The position numbers and the translations under genes were made by a program. The notes under the pieces were generated by a model, which was given only the letters and a program-made list of their open reading frames with translations, searched no databases and was not told the DNA's origin. A stretch of 64,000 bases of DNA from the NCBI GenBank assembly GCA_018223375.1, contig JAGTTS010000001.1, positions 62,001-126,000 of the forward strand, read 5' to 3'. This DNA comes from Clostridiaceae bacterium Marseille-Q3526 (GTDB taxonomy: Bacteria > Bacillota > Clostridia > Lachnospirales > Lachnospiraceae). Positions 1 through 8,348 of this stretch are shown here, piece by piece (positions within the stretch are counted from its first letter, which is position 1; each line of letters begins with the position of its first letter).

Positions 1-1
1 G

Positions 2-1072
2 CTGGCCTGCGCCTTCGGCTTTATGCTCCATGTGAGAAAATGCAGAAAACAGAAATATTCCGAGGCCTGCCGCCCGATTCTGGGCTCCCTGACAGACAAG
101 GCTCCCGGGCGTCTCATTGACCTTTTGGCTGTCTTCGCTCTGTTAGCCGGAACCGCCACCACCTTCAGTCTGGCCACCCCGCTGATGAGCCAGACGGCTG
201 CCAGCCTGCTCCACGTGGAAAGCTCCAAATGGATTACCATTGGAATTTTAATCGTCACCTGCATTGTATACACGTTCTCTGTCGTCCGCGGCATGAAGGG
301 CGTCATGAAGCTGGCCTCCTCCTGTGTGTATCTCTTTTTTGCTCTGCTTGCCTATGTGTTCCTGGCCGGCGGAGAGACCCGTTACATTGTGGAAACGGGC
401 TTTTCGGCAGTCGGAACCCTGATTCAGAATTTCTTTACTCTGGCTACCTTTACGGATCCTCAGAGAACCACCTCCTTCCCTCAGACCTGGACCATGTTCT
501 ACTGGGCCTACTGGATGGTGTGGGCGGTGGCCGCTCCATTCTTTATTGGAAGTATCTCTAAGGGACGCACCGTAAAACAGACGATTCTGGGCGGTTATGT
601 GTTCGGCCTGGGCGGCACCTTCACCAGCTTCATTATTCTGGGCAATTACAGCCTGGGACTGCAGGTTTCCGGACGGCTGGACGTTATGGGAATCTACAAT
701 GCCGGTCAGGATCTCTATGCAACCATCATCGCTGTTATCAACACCCTGCCTATGGCGCAGATCGTGCTGGTTCTTCTGGCTCTGGCCATGGTCACCTTCT
801 ACGCCACCAGCTTTGATGCCATCGCTCTGGTTGCCTCCGCCTACTCCTACAAGGAGATTCCAGATGGGGAGGAGCCCCACATGGGAGTAAAGGTTTTCTG
901 GTCCCTGATGCTGATTCTGCTGCCCATCGCCCTTGTCTTTTCAGACAGTTCCATGGCGAATCTCCAGACCGTGTCCATCATCGCGGCGTTTCCTCTGGCA
1001 GCTGTGATTCTTCTGATCGTAGCCAGCTTTTTAAAGGATGGGAAGAAGTATCTGGAGGAAAATCGGAAATAG
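2..1072 (+). CDS. BCCT-family (betaine/carnitine/choline) transporter, 5' end outside window
   Basis: This is the C-terminal part of a secondary transporter of the BCCT family, which takes up quaternary ammonium compounds such as betaine, carnitine or choline. The frame is open from base 2, ahead of the first internal ATG at 23, so the gene starts upstream of the window; about 356 residues are visible of a family norm near 500. The segment WTMFYWAYWMVWAVAAPFF, followed by a charged stretch with SKGRT, matches the signature region around BCCT helix 8. At least seven hydrophobic helices follow one another. The protein ends in a short charged tail. A strong hairpin terminator follows. The substrate cannot be decided from this part alone. 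Confidence 0.85.
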   Translation: MACAFGFMLHVRKCRKQKYSEACRPILGSLTDKAPGRLIDLLAVFALLAGTATTFSLATPLMSQTAASLLHVESSKWITIGILIVTCIVYTFSVVRGMKGVMKLASSCVYLFFALLAYVFLAGGETRYIVETGFSAVGTLIQNFFTLATFTDPQRTTSFPQTWTMFYWAYWMVWAVAAPFFIGSISKGRTVKQTILGGYVFGLGGTFTSFIILGNYSLGLQVSGRLDVMGIYNAGQDLYATIIAVINTLPMAQIVLVLLALAMVTFYATSFDAIALVASAYSYKEIPDGEEPHMGVKVFWSLMLILLPIALVFSDSSMANLQTVSIIAAFPLAAVILLIVASFLKDGKKYLEENRK

Positions 1073-1090
1073 GATGTTGAAATAGAATTT

Positions 1091-1155
1091 AAGAAGAGAG
1101 AAAGTTTTCACGCTCCACTTAAAGTCGCTGAAAAACTTTCCCTCTTCTTTTTTCG
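1091..1155 (+). terminator. Terminator of the BCCT gene, conserved-loop type
   Basis: An 18-19 bp stem (1091-1109 with 1130-1149, one bulge) is closed by the 20-nt loop ACGCTCCACTTAAAGTCGCT and followed by a T run. It lies 18 bp after the transporter stop. The loop is a variant of the loop that recurs in other terminators of this window. Confidence 0.8.
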
Positions 1156-1375
1156 TTTCCTTGTTCTGCTTAAAGCCACTAGAAACTCTTCCTCTTTCTT
1201 CCTCTATTTTCTCTTTTCTCTGAAGCTAAGTCGCTGAAAAACTTTCCCTCTTCTTTTTTCGTTTTCTTGTTCCACTTAAAGTCACCGGAAACTCTTCCTC
1301 TTTCTTCCTATATTTTCTCTTTTCTCTGAAGCTGAGTCACCGGAAACTTTCTCTCTTCTTTTTTCTTCCACCTGG
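1122..1375. repeat. 106-bp imperfect tandem repeat made of terminator-loop fragments
   Basis: The block running from AGTCGCTGAAAAACTTTC (about 1123) recurs at about 1229 and again, shortened, at about 1335, giving a period of 106 bp and a little over two copies. Each unit contains half-hairpins with loop variants (1161-1180 and 1267-1286, the latter the exact TTGTTCCACTTAAAGTCACC) but most of the left stem arms are missing. Together with the flanking terminators it fills the 379-bp gap between the BCCT and tex genes; no coding region is seen here. Confidence 0.75.
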
Positions 1376-1383
1376 TCTATACA

Positions 1384-1442
1384 AGAGAAAAGGACGTATT
1401 TTTGGTGACTTTTGTGGAACAAAAAAATACGCCCTTTTCTCT
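1384..1442 (-). terminator. Terminator of tex, conserved-loop type (reverse orientation)
   Basis: A 20-bp stem (1384-1403 with 1423-1442, one mismatch) encloses a 19-nt loop. Read on the minus strand the loop is TTGTTCCACAAAAGTCACC, the same motif as in the other conserved-loop terminators. It lies 10 bp downstream of the tex stop codon. Confidence 0.8.
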
Positions 1443-1451
1443 GATTTTACC

Positions 1452-3596
1452 TTATTTTATTTTCATGGTCAGCCCAATCCGCTTCTTTTCCTGGTCTACT
1501 TCCAGTACCTGGACTTCCACGACGTCTCCTACGCTGACTGCCTCCAGCGGGTGCTTGATGTAGCGCTCGGTCATCTGTGAGATGTGAACCAGGCCGTCCT
1601 GGTGGACGCCGATATCCACGAAAGCGCCGAAATCAATGACGTTTCGCACGGTGCCCTTTAAAATCATGCCTGGCTTTAAATCCTTGATGTCCAGCACGTC
1701 GGTTCTCAGAATCGGCTTCGGCATCTCGTCTCTCGGATCTCTGCCTGGCTTCTCCAGCTCTTTTACAATATCCCGCAGCGTGATTTCGCCGATGGAAAGC
1801 TCAGACGACAGGCGGCTGTAATCGCCGATTTTCCGTCCGATTCCCGCAAATCCGTCCTTGGAAAGCTCCTTCACATTGTAGCCCAGACGTGCAAGCAGCG
1901 TTTCGGCGGCCTGGTAGCTCTCCGGATGTACGCTGGTAGCGTCCAGAGGATTTTTCCCTCCCTGAATGCGCAGGAATCCGGCGCACTGCTCAAAGGCCTT
2001 CGGCCCCAGCTTCGGCACCTTTAAAAGCTCTCTTCTTGTCTTAAATACGCCGTTTTCCTCCCGGTAAGCCACAATATTTTTCGCTACAGTCTTACTGATT
2101 CCTGAAATGTAGCTTAAGAGGGAGGCAGACGCTGTGTTCAGATCCACGCCCACGCTGTTGACGCAGTCCTCCACCACGCCCTGCAGAGCCTCGCTCAAAT
2201 TTTTCTGGTTCATATCGTGCTGATACTGTCCCACTCCGATGGATTTAGGGTCAATCTTCACCAGCTCAGACAGGGGATCCTGAAGCCGTCTGGCAATAGA
2301 CACTGCGCTTCTCTGTCCCACGTCAAACTTCGGGAACTCCTCTGTGGCCAGCTTGCTGGCAGAGTAGACAGACGCTCCCGCCTCATTGACAATCACATAC
2401 TGCACCTGCTCCGGAATTTCCTTCAAAAGCTCCACAATCACCTGCTCCGATTCTCTGGACGCCGTTCCGTTTCCCACAGAAATCAGAGAAATATGGTACT
2501 TCTTAATTAAATCCTTTAAGATCCGCTTGGACTCCTCCACCTTATTCTGGGGCGCGGTAGGGTAAATCACAACGGTGTGGAGAACCTTTCCCGTCTCGTC
2601 CACCACCGCCAGCTTGCAGCCGGTGCGGAAAGCCGGATCCCAGCCCAGCACAACTCTGCCTGCCACCGGCGGCTGCATAAGCAGCTGCTTTAAATTTTTG
2701 CCGAACACCTGGACAGCGCCTGCCTCCGCCTTCTCAGTCAGATTTCCTCTGACCTCGCGCTCGATGGCCGGGCCAATCAGGCGGCTGAAGCTGTCTGCTG
2801 CCGCTTCCCTGAGTACGGGTTCAGAATATTCATTATTTTTTGTAATAATCTGTTTTTCCAGATATCTAAGAATTTTCTCCTCCGGAACAACAATCTTCAC
2901 TGTGAGAAGTTTCTCCTTCTCTCCCCGGTTCAGAGCCAGAATCCTGTGCCCCGCCGCCTTTTTCACCGGCTCGGAGAAATGATAATACATCTCGTAGACT
3001 GATTTTTCCTTCTCATTTTTAGCGGAGGATTCGATCACTCCCTCCTGAAGGACTGCCTTTCTAATGTAGGTTCGAAACTCGGCTGTCTCAGCAATTCTTT
3101 CCGCCAGGATATCTCTGGCACCGTTCAGGGCATCCTTAGCGTCGGCCACTCCCTTTTCCTCCGAAATGAACTGCTCCGCCTCGGCAAGCGCCGGCTGCGT
3201 CAGGCTCTGATCCCAAATCTTATCTGACAGAGGAAGAAGTCCCTTCTCTCTGGCCGTCCCGGCCCTCGTCTTTCTCTTAGGCCTGTAGGGGAGATAGAGA
3301 TCCTCCACAGCTACCAGCGTCGTGGCGTCTGAAATCTGCTTCTCCAGTTCCGGTGTCAGCTTCTCCTGTTCTCTAATAGAGGCAATGACCTGATTTTTCC
3401 GGTCTTCCAGATTTCTGAGATATTTTAACCTCTCGTCCAGATTTCTGAGAATCTCGTCGTTTAACGATCCGGTCGCCTCTTTTCTGTACCTGGCAATAAA
3501 CGGAATCGTATTTCCCTCGTCAATCAGCCTGACGGCAGCCTCCGCCTGGTGTCTTCCAATCTGAAGCTCCGATGCAAGCGCCTGTATCATATCCAT
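1452..3596 (-). CDS. tex: Tex-type RNA-binding transcription accessory protein
   Basis: Tex is a cytoplasmic nucleic-acid-binding protein found in most bacteria and linked to transcription and RNA processing. The 714-residue product has the family layout: an N-terminal helical Tex region with IPFIARYRKEATGSL, a YqgF/RNase H-like fold near residue 320 (GWDPAFRTGCKLAVVDETGK), helix-hairpin-helix motifs near residues 480-560, and a C-terminal S1 domain (LKGTVRNVIDFGAFVDIG). An earlier in-frame ATG at 3620 exists, but GAGGA seven bases ahead of 3596 and the family N-terminus (MDMIQALASEL) favour 3596. It is a single gene with its own promoter and a conserved-loop terminator. Confidence 0.93.
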   Translation of the reverse strand: MDMIQALASELQIGRHQAEAAVRLIDEGNTIPFIARYRKEATGSLNDEILRNLDERLKYLRNLEDRKNQVIASIREQEKLTPELEKQISDATTLVAVEDLYLPYRPKRKTRAGTAREKGLLPLSDKIWDQSLTQPALAEAEQFISEEKGVADAKDALNGARDILAERIAETAEFRTYIRKAVLQEGVIESSAKNEKEKSVYEMYYHFSEPVKKAAGHRILALNRGEKEKLLTVKIVVPEEKILRYLEKQIITKNNEYSEPVLREAAADSFSRLIGPAIEREVRGNLTEKAEAGAVQVFGKNLKQLLMQPPVAGRVVLGWDPAFRTGCKLAVVDETGKVLHTVVIYPTAPQNKVEESKRILKDLIKKYHISLISVGNGTASRESEQVIVELLKEIPEQVQYVIVNEAGASVYSASKLATEEFPKFDVGQRSAVSIARRLQDPLSELVKIDPKSIGVGQYQHDMNQKNLSEALQGVVEDCVNSVGVDLNTASASLLSYISGISKTVAKNIVAYREENGVFKTRRELLKVPKLGPKAFEQCAGFLRIQGGKNPLDATSVHPESYQAAETLLARLGYNVKELSKDGFAGIGRKIGDYSRLSSELSIGEITLRDIVKELEKPGRDPRDEMPKPILRTDVLDIKDLKPGMILKGTVRNVIDFGAFVDIGVHQDGLVHISQMTERYIKHPLEAVSVGDVVEVQVLEVDQEKKRIGLTMKIK

Positions 3597-3680
3597 AATA
3601 ATTTCCTCATTTCCAAACATAATAGACGTATCGCCAAACTGCTGCGGACAGATTCTGCCGATACATCTTCTGCATTGCTT

Positions 3681-3709
3681 ATTATAATAGATTTTAAGAG
3701 AGGGCGCAA
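3681..3709 (-). promoter_or_regulatory. Probable sigma-A promoter of tex
   Basis: On the minus strand TTGCGC and TATAAT are separated by 17 bp, about 85 bp upstream of the tex start. Confidence 0.6.
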
Positions 3710-3746
3710 CTGAAACGCCCTGGCAGAAAACAGATTGAAAACAGAT

Positions 3747-3779
3747 GAAAAAAACAGGCAGGGAAGCGATCCCTGCCTG
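3747..3779 (-). terminator. Terminator of the pheB-hom-lysC operon
   Basis: A perfect 10-bp GC-rich stem (CAGGCAGGGA with its complement) with a 5-nt loop is followed on the minus strand by a run of seven or more T. It sits 44 bp after the lysC stop. Confidence 0.88.
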
Positions 3780-3822
3780 ACTTTCAAAGATTTTTCCATC
3801 TTTTCGGACTTTCCAGTATCAA

Positions 3823-5031
3823 TTAATCTCCCAGAGAAAACGCGTCGTGAACCACCCGCATGGCCCGGTTCGTATCCTTCTCGTCAATGAGGACCGTAAT
3901 ACGGATCTCCGAGGTGGCAATCATGCGGATGTTGATATTTGCGCTGTAAAGGGCCTCGAACATCCTGGCCGCAACTCCCGGATTGCTGGTCATACCGGCT
4001 CCGATGATGGAAATTTTAGCCACGTCCGCAGCACATTCTACCGACTGAGCGGTCAGGGACTCCCTGTTCTCGTTTAAGACAGTCATGGCCTCCTGAAGGT
4101 CGGTTCTCGCCACAGTGAAGGAAATGTTTTTCCTCCCCTCCTGGCCCACAGACTGGATAATAATATCCACATTGATATGGTGTCTGGCCAGAAGATTGAA
4201 CACCTTAAAGGCGATTCCCGGCTCGTCCAGCACTCCTATCACGGAAATTCTGGCGGTATTCTTGTCGGCCGCCACACCGCTGACTAACATTTTCTCCATC
4301 TTCGTACTCTCCTTCACAACCGTTCCCTCAGTCCGGACAAGACTTGACAGAACTACTAACTGCACATTATAACGCTTGGCCATCTCCACAGAACGGTTGT
4401 GCAGCACCTTAGCCCCCAGGGACGCAAACTCCAGCATCTCGTCGTAGGATATCTCCGGAAGCTTCCTGGCATTTGGAACAATTCTGGGATCTGCCGTGTA
4501 CACTCCGTCAACATCCGTGAAAATCTCACAGGTGTCTGCATGAAGGACAGCTGCCAGAGCCACCGCCGTAGTGTCGGAACCGCCTCTGCCCAGAGTCGTC
4601 ATATCGTCGAATTTATTAATCCCCTGAAATCCTGTGATAACCACAATCTTTCTGGCATCCAGCTCATTTTTAATGCGCTCTGTATCAATCCGCTTCAGCT
4701 TCGCCTGCCCATAGGCGGATGTGGTTTTCATACGGATCTGGGCCGCGTTCAGCGAAACAGCCGGTACTCCCAGAGACTGAATCGCCATGGCCATCAGAGC
4801 CACAGAAACCTGCTCTCCCGTTGTCAGAAGCATATCCAGCTCCCGTTTCGGCGGATGATCGGAGATTTCATGGGCCCTGGCTATCAGCCCGTCCGTCGTC
4901 TTCCCCATGGCGGAGAGAACCACCACCACGTCATTTCCTCTATTGTAATCCTCTATGCAGCGCCTTGCCACATTGAAAATCCTCTCCATATCGGCAACGG
5001 AACTGCCGCCGAATTTCTTTACGACTAACAT
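3823..5031 (-). CDS. lysC: Aspartate kinase
   Basis: Phosphorylates L-aspartate to 4-phospho-L-aspartate with ATP, the first step toward lysine, threonine and methionine. The 402-residue product opens with the nucleotide-binding motif KFGGSS (residues 6-11), carries the GRGGSDTTAVALAA motif of the amino-acid kinase fold, and ends in two ACT domains (from about residue 265) that in this family bind feedback inhibitors. The start at 5031 follows GGAGGAAAAGGC and fits the family; a longer ATG at 5073 would add 14 atypical residues. It is last in a three-gene operon after hom (55-bp gap) and ends at a strong terminator. Confidence 0.95.
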   Translation of the reverse strand: MLVVKKFGGSSVADMERIFNVARRCIEDYNRGNDVVVVLSAMGKTTDGLIARAHEISDHPPKRELDMLLTTGEQVSVALMAMAIQSLGVPAVSLNAAQIRMKTTSAYGQAKLKRIDTERIKNELDARKIVVITGFQGINKFDDMTTLGRGGSDTTAVALAAVLHADTCEIFTDVDGVYTADPRIVPNARKLPEISYDEMLEFASLGAKVLHNRSVEMAKRYNVQLVVLSSLVRTEGTVVKESTKMEKMLVSGVAADKNTARISVIGVLDEPGIAFKVFNLLARHHINVDIIIQSVGQEGRKNISFTVARTDLQEAMTVLNENRESLTAQSVECAADVAKISIIGAGMTSNPGVAARMFEALYSANINIRMIATSEIRITVLIDEKDTNRAMRVVHDAFSLGD

Positions 5032-5086
5032 GCCTTTTCCTCCATGGTATCCTTGCCATCCGGCCTGGCGCACTGTGGCTGCCGCG

Positions 5087-6301
5087 CTAAATCTGCGCCC
5101 GGATCATCTGCCTGATGTCGCCAAACGCCGCAGATACCTTTCTGTAATGCTCTTCTGTCATTTTGCCGGTGAGCACGGCAAATTCATCCATGCCGGGAAG
5201 CTCCACGAACCTTGCCGGGCCAAATGCCGCCTCAATCTCCGCTTTCTTCTCCTGGGCGCTTCCCTCAAACCGCAGGAAATAGGAAAATTCCGTCTTCTCC
5301 ACCGGAGTCAGAGTCTGGCGCTCCTGTCCCCAGCCAAACGGAAGATTCCGATCCATATTCATGGCAGTTTCCATAATATCCGCCACCACCGCGCTGGCTG
5401 TAGGCCGCTTTCCGGCGCCGCTTCCGTAGAACATCAGAGTCCCGGCCATGTTTCCCTTCACCATCACGGCGTTGAACACATCGCTGACGCTGGAGAGAGG
5501 ATTCTCCTGAGGAATCATCATAGGGCACACGAAGACGGATACTCTGCCATCCTCCATCCGGCTGCTGCCGAACAGCTTGACACAGGTTCCAAGGGCGGCC
5601 GCATACCTGAAATCTGTATCTGTCACAGCCGTAATTCCTTCTGTATACACATCCTCATAATTGACCTCTCTGCCTGTGGCGAGGGCTGTCAGAATGGAAA
5701 TCTTCCGGCAGGTGTCATAGCCCTCCACATCTGACTCCGGATTGCGCTCTGCGTATCCCAGCTCCTGGGCCTTTCTCAGCGCTTCCTCAAAGGTCTGTCC
5801 CTCCTTCGCCATCTTGGTGAGAATGTAGTTGGTTGTCCCATTTAAAATTCCGCTGATTTCCACAATTCTCTCGCCTGCCAGAGCCCCTGTCAGCGGCCGG
5901 ATTAACGGAATTCCGCCTCCCACGCTGGCCTCAAAAAGGAAATTTAATCCCTTATCTCTGGCAATCTGCAGAAGCTCTGTTCCGCAGGCAGCCACCAGGG
6001 CCTTGTTGGACGTCACCACATGCTTGCCCGCCAGCAGGCTGGCCTTGACAAAGTCGTAAGCCGGGCGGACGCCTCCCATCGTCTCCACCACAATTTTTAC
6101 GTCCTCGTCCTGCTCAATGACGGAAAAATCATGGATCACCTTATCTTCATTGGGATCTCCCGGAAATTCCCGGAGATCTAAAATGTATTTTACCTGTATC
6201 TCTTCCCCGGTTCTGGACGTAATAACGTCCTGGTTCTTTTCCAGAACCTCCGCCACTCCAGAACCGATTGTCCCATACCCCATAACTGCTGCATAAATCA
6301 T
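5087..6301 (-). CDS. hom: Homoserine dehydrogenase
   Basis: Reduces aspartate 4-semialdehyde to homoserine with NAD(P)H, the branch point to threonine and methionine. The 404-residue protein has an N-terminal Rossmann fold with GYGTIGSG (residues 8-15), the catalytic-domain motif GILNGTTNYILTKM and a C-terminal region of about 65 residues that is shorter and more divergent than the classic ACT domain, so its feedback behaviour may differ. AGGGAGTGATAGATT precedes the ATG. It follows the ACT-domain gene by 6 bp and precedes lysC, so the operon couples branch entry and regulation. Confidence 0.94.
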   Translation of the reverse strand: MIYAAVMGYGTIGSGVAEVLEKNQDVITSRTGEEIQVKYILDLREFPGDPNEDKVIHDFSVIEQDEDVKIVVETMGGVRPAYDFVKASLLAGKHVVTSNKALVAACGTELLQIARDKGLNFLFEASVGGGIPLIRPLTGALAGERIVEISGILNGTTNYILTKMAKEGQTFEEALRKAQELGYAERNPESDVEGYDTCRKISILTALATGREVNYEDVYTEGITAVTDTDFRYAAALGTCVKLFGSSRMEDGRVSVFVCPMMIPQENPLSSVSDVFNAVMVKGNMAGTLMFYGSGAGKRPTASAVVADIMETAMNMDRNLPFGWGQERQTLTPVEKTEFSYFLRFEGSAQEKKAEIEAAFGPARFVELPGMDEFAVLTGKMTEEHYRKVSAAFGDIRQMIRAQI

Positions 6302-6307
6302 AATCTA

Positions 6308-6751
6308 TCACTCCCTGGCAATAATTTTCACATAGTGAATTCCCTTCTGCGCTTCCATCTCCTCCACCATTCTGGAAATGTCCCCTGTATCCGGCCTTAC
6401 CTCCACGCTCAGCGTCAGAGACGCCAGATTTCCCACAGGGATACTCTGATGAATTGTCAAAATATTAGCTTTATAGACCGCTACGATATGGAGGATGTCA
6501 GAGAGCAGTCCTCTTTCATCGTCCATCTGAAGAACCAGGGTGATTGTTCGTCCCTTCGCATTATCGTGAAAGGGAAAAATATCGTCCTTGTACTTGTAAA
6601 AGGAGCTTCTGCTGATTCCAACCCTGTCCGAAGCCTCCTGAACTGTCATAGCCTTCTCTGATTCGAGCAGGCGTTTTGCCTCCACTACCTTTAACAGCAC
6701 CTCCGGCACCGCCTTCTGCTTCAAAACGAAATATTTTGTCCGCTCTTCCAT
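6308..6751 (-). CDS. pheB: PheB-like ACT domain protein (UPF0735 family)
   Basis: A 147-residue protein, the usual length of the UPF0735/PheB family. It has an N-terminal helix-turn-helix-like segment (AMTVQEASDRVGISRSSFYKY) of a type that could bind nucleic acid, then one ACT domain (about residues 70-147) that in related proteins senses an amino acid. Members are often placed next to hom or pheA and are thought to be regulatory; the exact job is unknown. The ATG at 6751 follows AGAGGA by six bases; the upstream ATG at 6778 adds nine residues without an RBS. First gene of the operon with hom and lysC. Confidence 0.85.
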   Translation of the reverse strand: MEERTKYFVLKQKAVPEVLLKVVEAKRLLESEKAMTVQEASDRVGISRSSFYKYKDDIFPFHDNAKGRTITLVLQMDDERGLLSDILHIVAVYKANILTIHQSIPVGNLASLTLSVEVRPDTGDISRMVEEMEAQKGIHYVKIIARE

Positions 6752-6826
6752 TCCCATTCCTCTTTCGCTCAGCTGCATACAGTCTGCCTGCAGCAGCTTA
6801 TTTTACCGCGCTCTGTGATTCGGATC

Positions 6827-6932
6827 AAAAACGGCCGAAGGCTCTGCCTGGAATCCACCGGCTTTCCAGCTGAACGGATCCCTGCTTTCTGCCTTCAGCC
6901 GCCATTTTTTCCAGCCACCGTACCAATGGCTG
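6827..6932 (-). promoter_or_regulatory. Structured leader with terminator-like stem ahead of pheB-hom-lysC
   Basis: The transcript leader is about 220 nt. On the minus strand it holds a hairpin CAGCCA/TGGCTG (6911-6932), then a long-range stem GCGGCTGAAGGC (about 6891-6902) with GCCTTCGGCCG (6832-6842, one G-U pair) followed directly by TTTTT. The 48-nt intervening loop has its own CTGGAA/TTCCAG stem. This looks like an attenuator. I see no T-box signature and no lysine-riboswitch core, so the ligand or mechanism is unknown. Confidence 0.5.
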
Positions 6933-6980
6933 CCGAATCAAAATGTATGCGTGTGAAAAACACTTGTACTCACAGGAAAG

Positions 6981-7009
6981 ATATTATCATATTTATCCAG
7001 TATATTCAA
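6981..7009 (-). promoter_or_regulatory. Probable sigma-A promoter of pheB-hom-lysC
   Basis: TTGAAT and TAATAT separated by 17 bp on the minus strand, abutting the prfB stop codon. Confidence 0.6.
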
Positions 7010-8126
7010 TCACTTTTTGCTGTCCAGGTTGATCCATTTTAAATAAGCGCTGATAAAGGAGTCAATATCGCCGTCCAGAACTGCGTTCACATTTCCGCTC
7101 TCCGCCCCGGTCCGGTGATCCTTTACCATAGTATAAGGCTGCATCACATAGGAACGGATCTGGTTTCCGAAATTAATGTCCTTTACGTCTCCGCGGATAT
7201 CGGAAAGCTTCTCTGCGTTCTCCTCCTGCTTCATCAGGTAGAGCTTCGCCTTCAGCATCTGCATCGCCACTTCCTTATTCTGGAACTGGGATCTCTCATT
7301 CTGGCACTGCACCACGATTCCCGTAGGAATATGGGTAATCCGGATGGCGGAGGAGGTCTTATTGATATGCTGTCCGCCTGCGCCGCTGGAACGGTAGGTA
7401 TCGATTCTCAAATCGTCCAGATTGATCTCCACGTCCAGATCCTCCTTGATATCCGGCATCACATCGCAGGATACGAAAGACGTCTGCCTCTTTCCGGCAG
7501 AGTTGAAGGGGGAAATTCTTACCAGACGGTGGACGCCTCTCTCTGACTTCAGAAAACCGTAGGCATTTTCTCCGGCAACCTTGAGGGTAATGGATTTAAT
7601 GCCGGCCTCCTCGCCGTCCAGATAGTCGATAACAGAGGTGGCAAAGCCTTTTCTGTCCGCCCATCTCTGGTACATCCGGTACAGCATGCTGCACCAGTCG
7701 CAGGCCTCTGTGCCGCCCGCTCCTGCGTTCAGCTTCAAAATCGCGTCGTTATTATCGTATTCGCCGGACAGAAGCGTCTGAATCCGGATGGTCTCCAGCT
7801 TTTCCACGAAATCATCCATCATATCCCGGATCTCAGGCACCAGGGCTGGATCATTCTCCTCATAGCCCATCTCAATCATGACCTGAATGTCCTCGTACTC
7901 CTGCTCCAGCTTATTATAGCTTTCCACGGTATCCTTGAGATTCTTGGACTCCCGCATCAGTCTCGTCGACGTCTCCGGATCGTCCCAGAAGCCCGGCTCC
8001 TCCATGGATTTATCTAATTCGTCAATTCGTTTCACCTTGCCGTCCAGGTCAAAGTGAATCCCTCACTTCCACCAGGGTATCCTCATACGTTGACAGTGTG
8101 TACTTAAACTGATCAAGTTCAACCAT
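7010..8126 (-). CDS. prfB: Peptide chain release factor 2, with programmed +1 frameshift
   Basis: RF2 recognises UAA and UGA and triggers peptide release on the ribosome. The body shows the stop-codon anticodon motif SPF (in VRISPFNSAGKRQTSF) and the catalytic GGQ (SSGAGGQHINKTSSA). The first 25 codons (MVELDQFKYTLSTYEDTLVEV...) lie in another frame and end at CTT TGA C (8054-8048), the classic RF2 autoregulatory slip site, with GAGGG a few bases upstream as the stimulatory Shine-Dalgarno-like element. Reading through the slip gives 371 residues, the family length. The internal frame beginning at 8035 is therefore not the true start. Confidence 0.95.
8048..8054 (-). promoter_or_regulatory. 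RF2 programmed +1 frameshift site
   Basis: CTTTGAC on the minus strand: slippery CTT at 8054-8052, UGA at 8051-8049, C at 8048. Low RF2 makes ribosomes pause at UGA and shift +1 into the main frame. Confidence 0.93.
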
Positions 8127-8161
8127 AGCTTCACCCACTTTCTTATTTTATATTTCCCCTT

Positions 8162-8191
8162 ATTCTAACATGAGCAGGGGAGATTGCGCAA
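8162..8191 (-). promoter_or_regulatory. Probable prfB promoter
   Basis: TTGCGC and TAGAAT with an 18-bp spacer on the minus strand, about 40 bp upstream of the prfB start. Confidence 0.5.
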
Positions 8192-8202
8192 GATTGTGAA
8201 TG

Positions 8203-8260
8203 AGAAAGAGAAACTGTTTTCTTGTTCCACTTAAAGTCACCGAAAACAGTTTCTCTCTCT
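8203..8260 (+). terminator. Conserved-loop hairpin with no upstream plus-strand gene
   Basis: A 19-bp stem (8203-8221 with 8242-8260, one mismatch) encloses the exact 20-nt loop TTGTTCCACTTAAAGTCACC at 8222-8241 in plus orientation. Both neighbours (secA, prfB) are on the minus strand, so this copy does not follow a gene in its own orientation. It lacks a clear T run on the plus strand and sits just upstream of the prfB promoter. Confidence 0.65.
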
Positions 8261-8276
8261 GCTGCACTTCCGCACT

Positions 8277-8341
8277 AAAAAAGGAAGCAGAGCAATGTTC
8301 CGGTGGCTTCCCGCTGGAATAAGGAACATTTCTCTGCTTCC
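8277..8341 (-). terminator. Terminator of secA, conserved-loop type
   Basis: A 19-bp stem (8283-8301 with 8323-8341, one mismatch) is followed on the minus strand by six T. Its loop reads TTATTCCAGCGGGAAGCCACC in the direction of transcription (21 nt), a diverged version of the recurring loop. It lies 8 bp after the secA stop. Confidence 0.88.
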
Positions 8342-8348
8342 ATCGATT

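Noticed and set aside
1111..1375. Regular repeats that could suggest a CRISPR-like array
   Set aside because: The period is 106 bp with only two to three imperfect units and no unique spacers between constant repeats; no cas genes are nearby.
3587..3799. 70-codon minus-strand frame between lysC and tex
   Set aside because: It covers the lysC terminator and the tex promoter and overlaps the tex start; no RBS and no family.
6752..6980. T-box or lysine riboswitch before pheB-hom-lysC
   Set aside because: I looked for the TGGNACCGCG-type T-box and the lysine-riboswitch core and found neither; only an unassigned attenuator-like structure remains.
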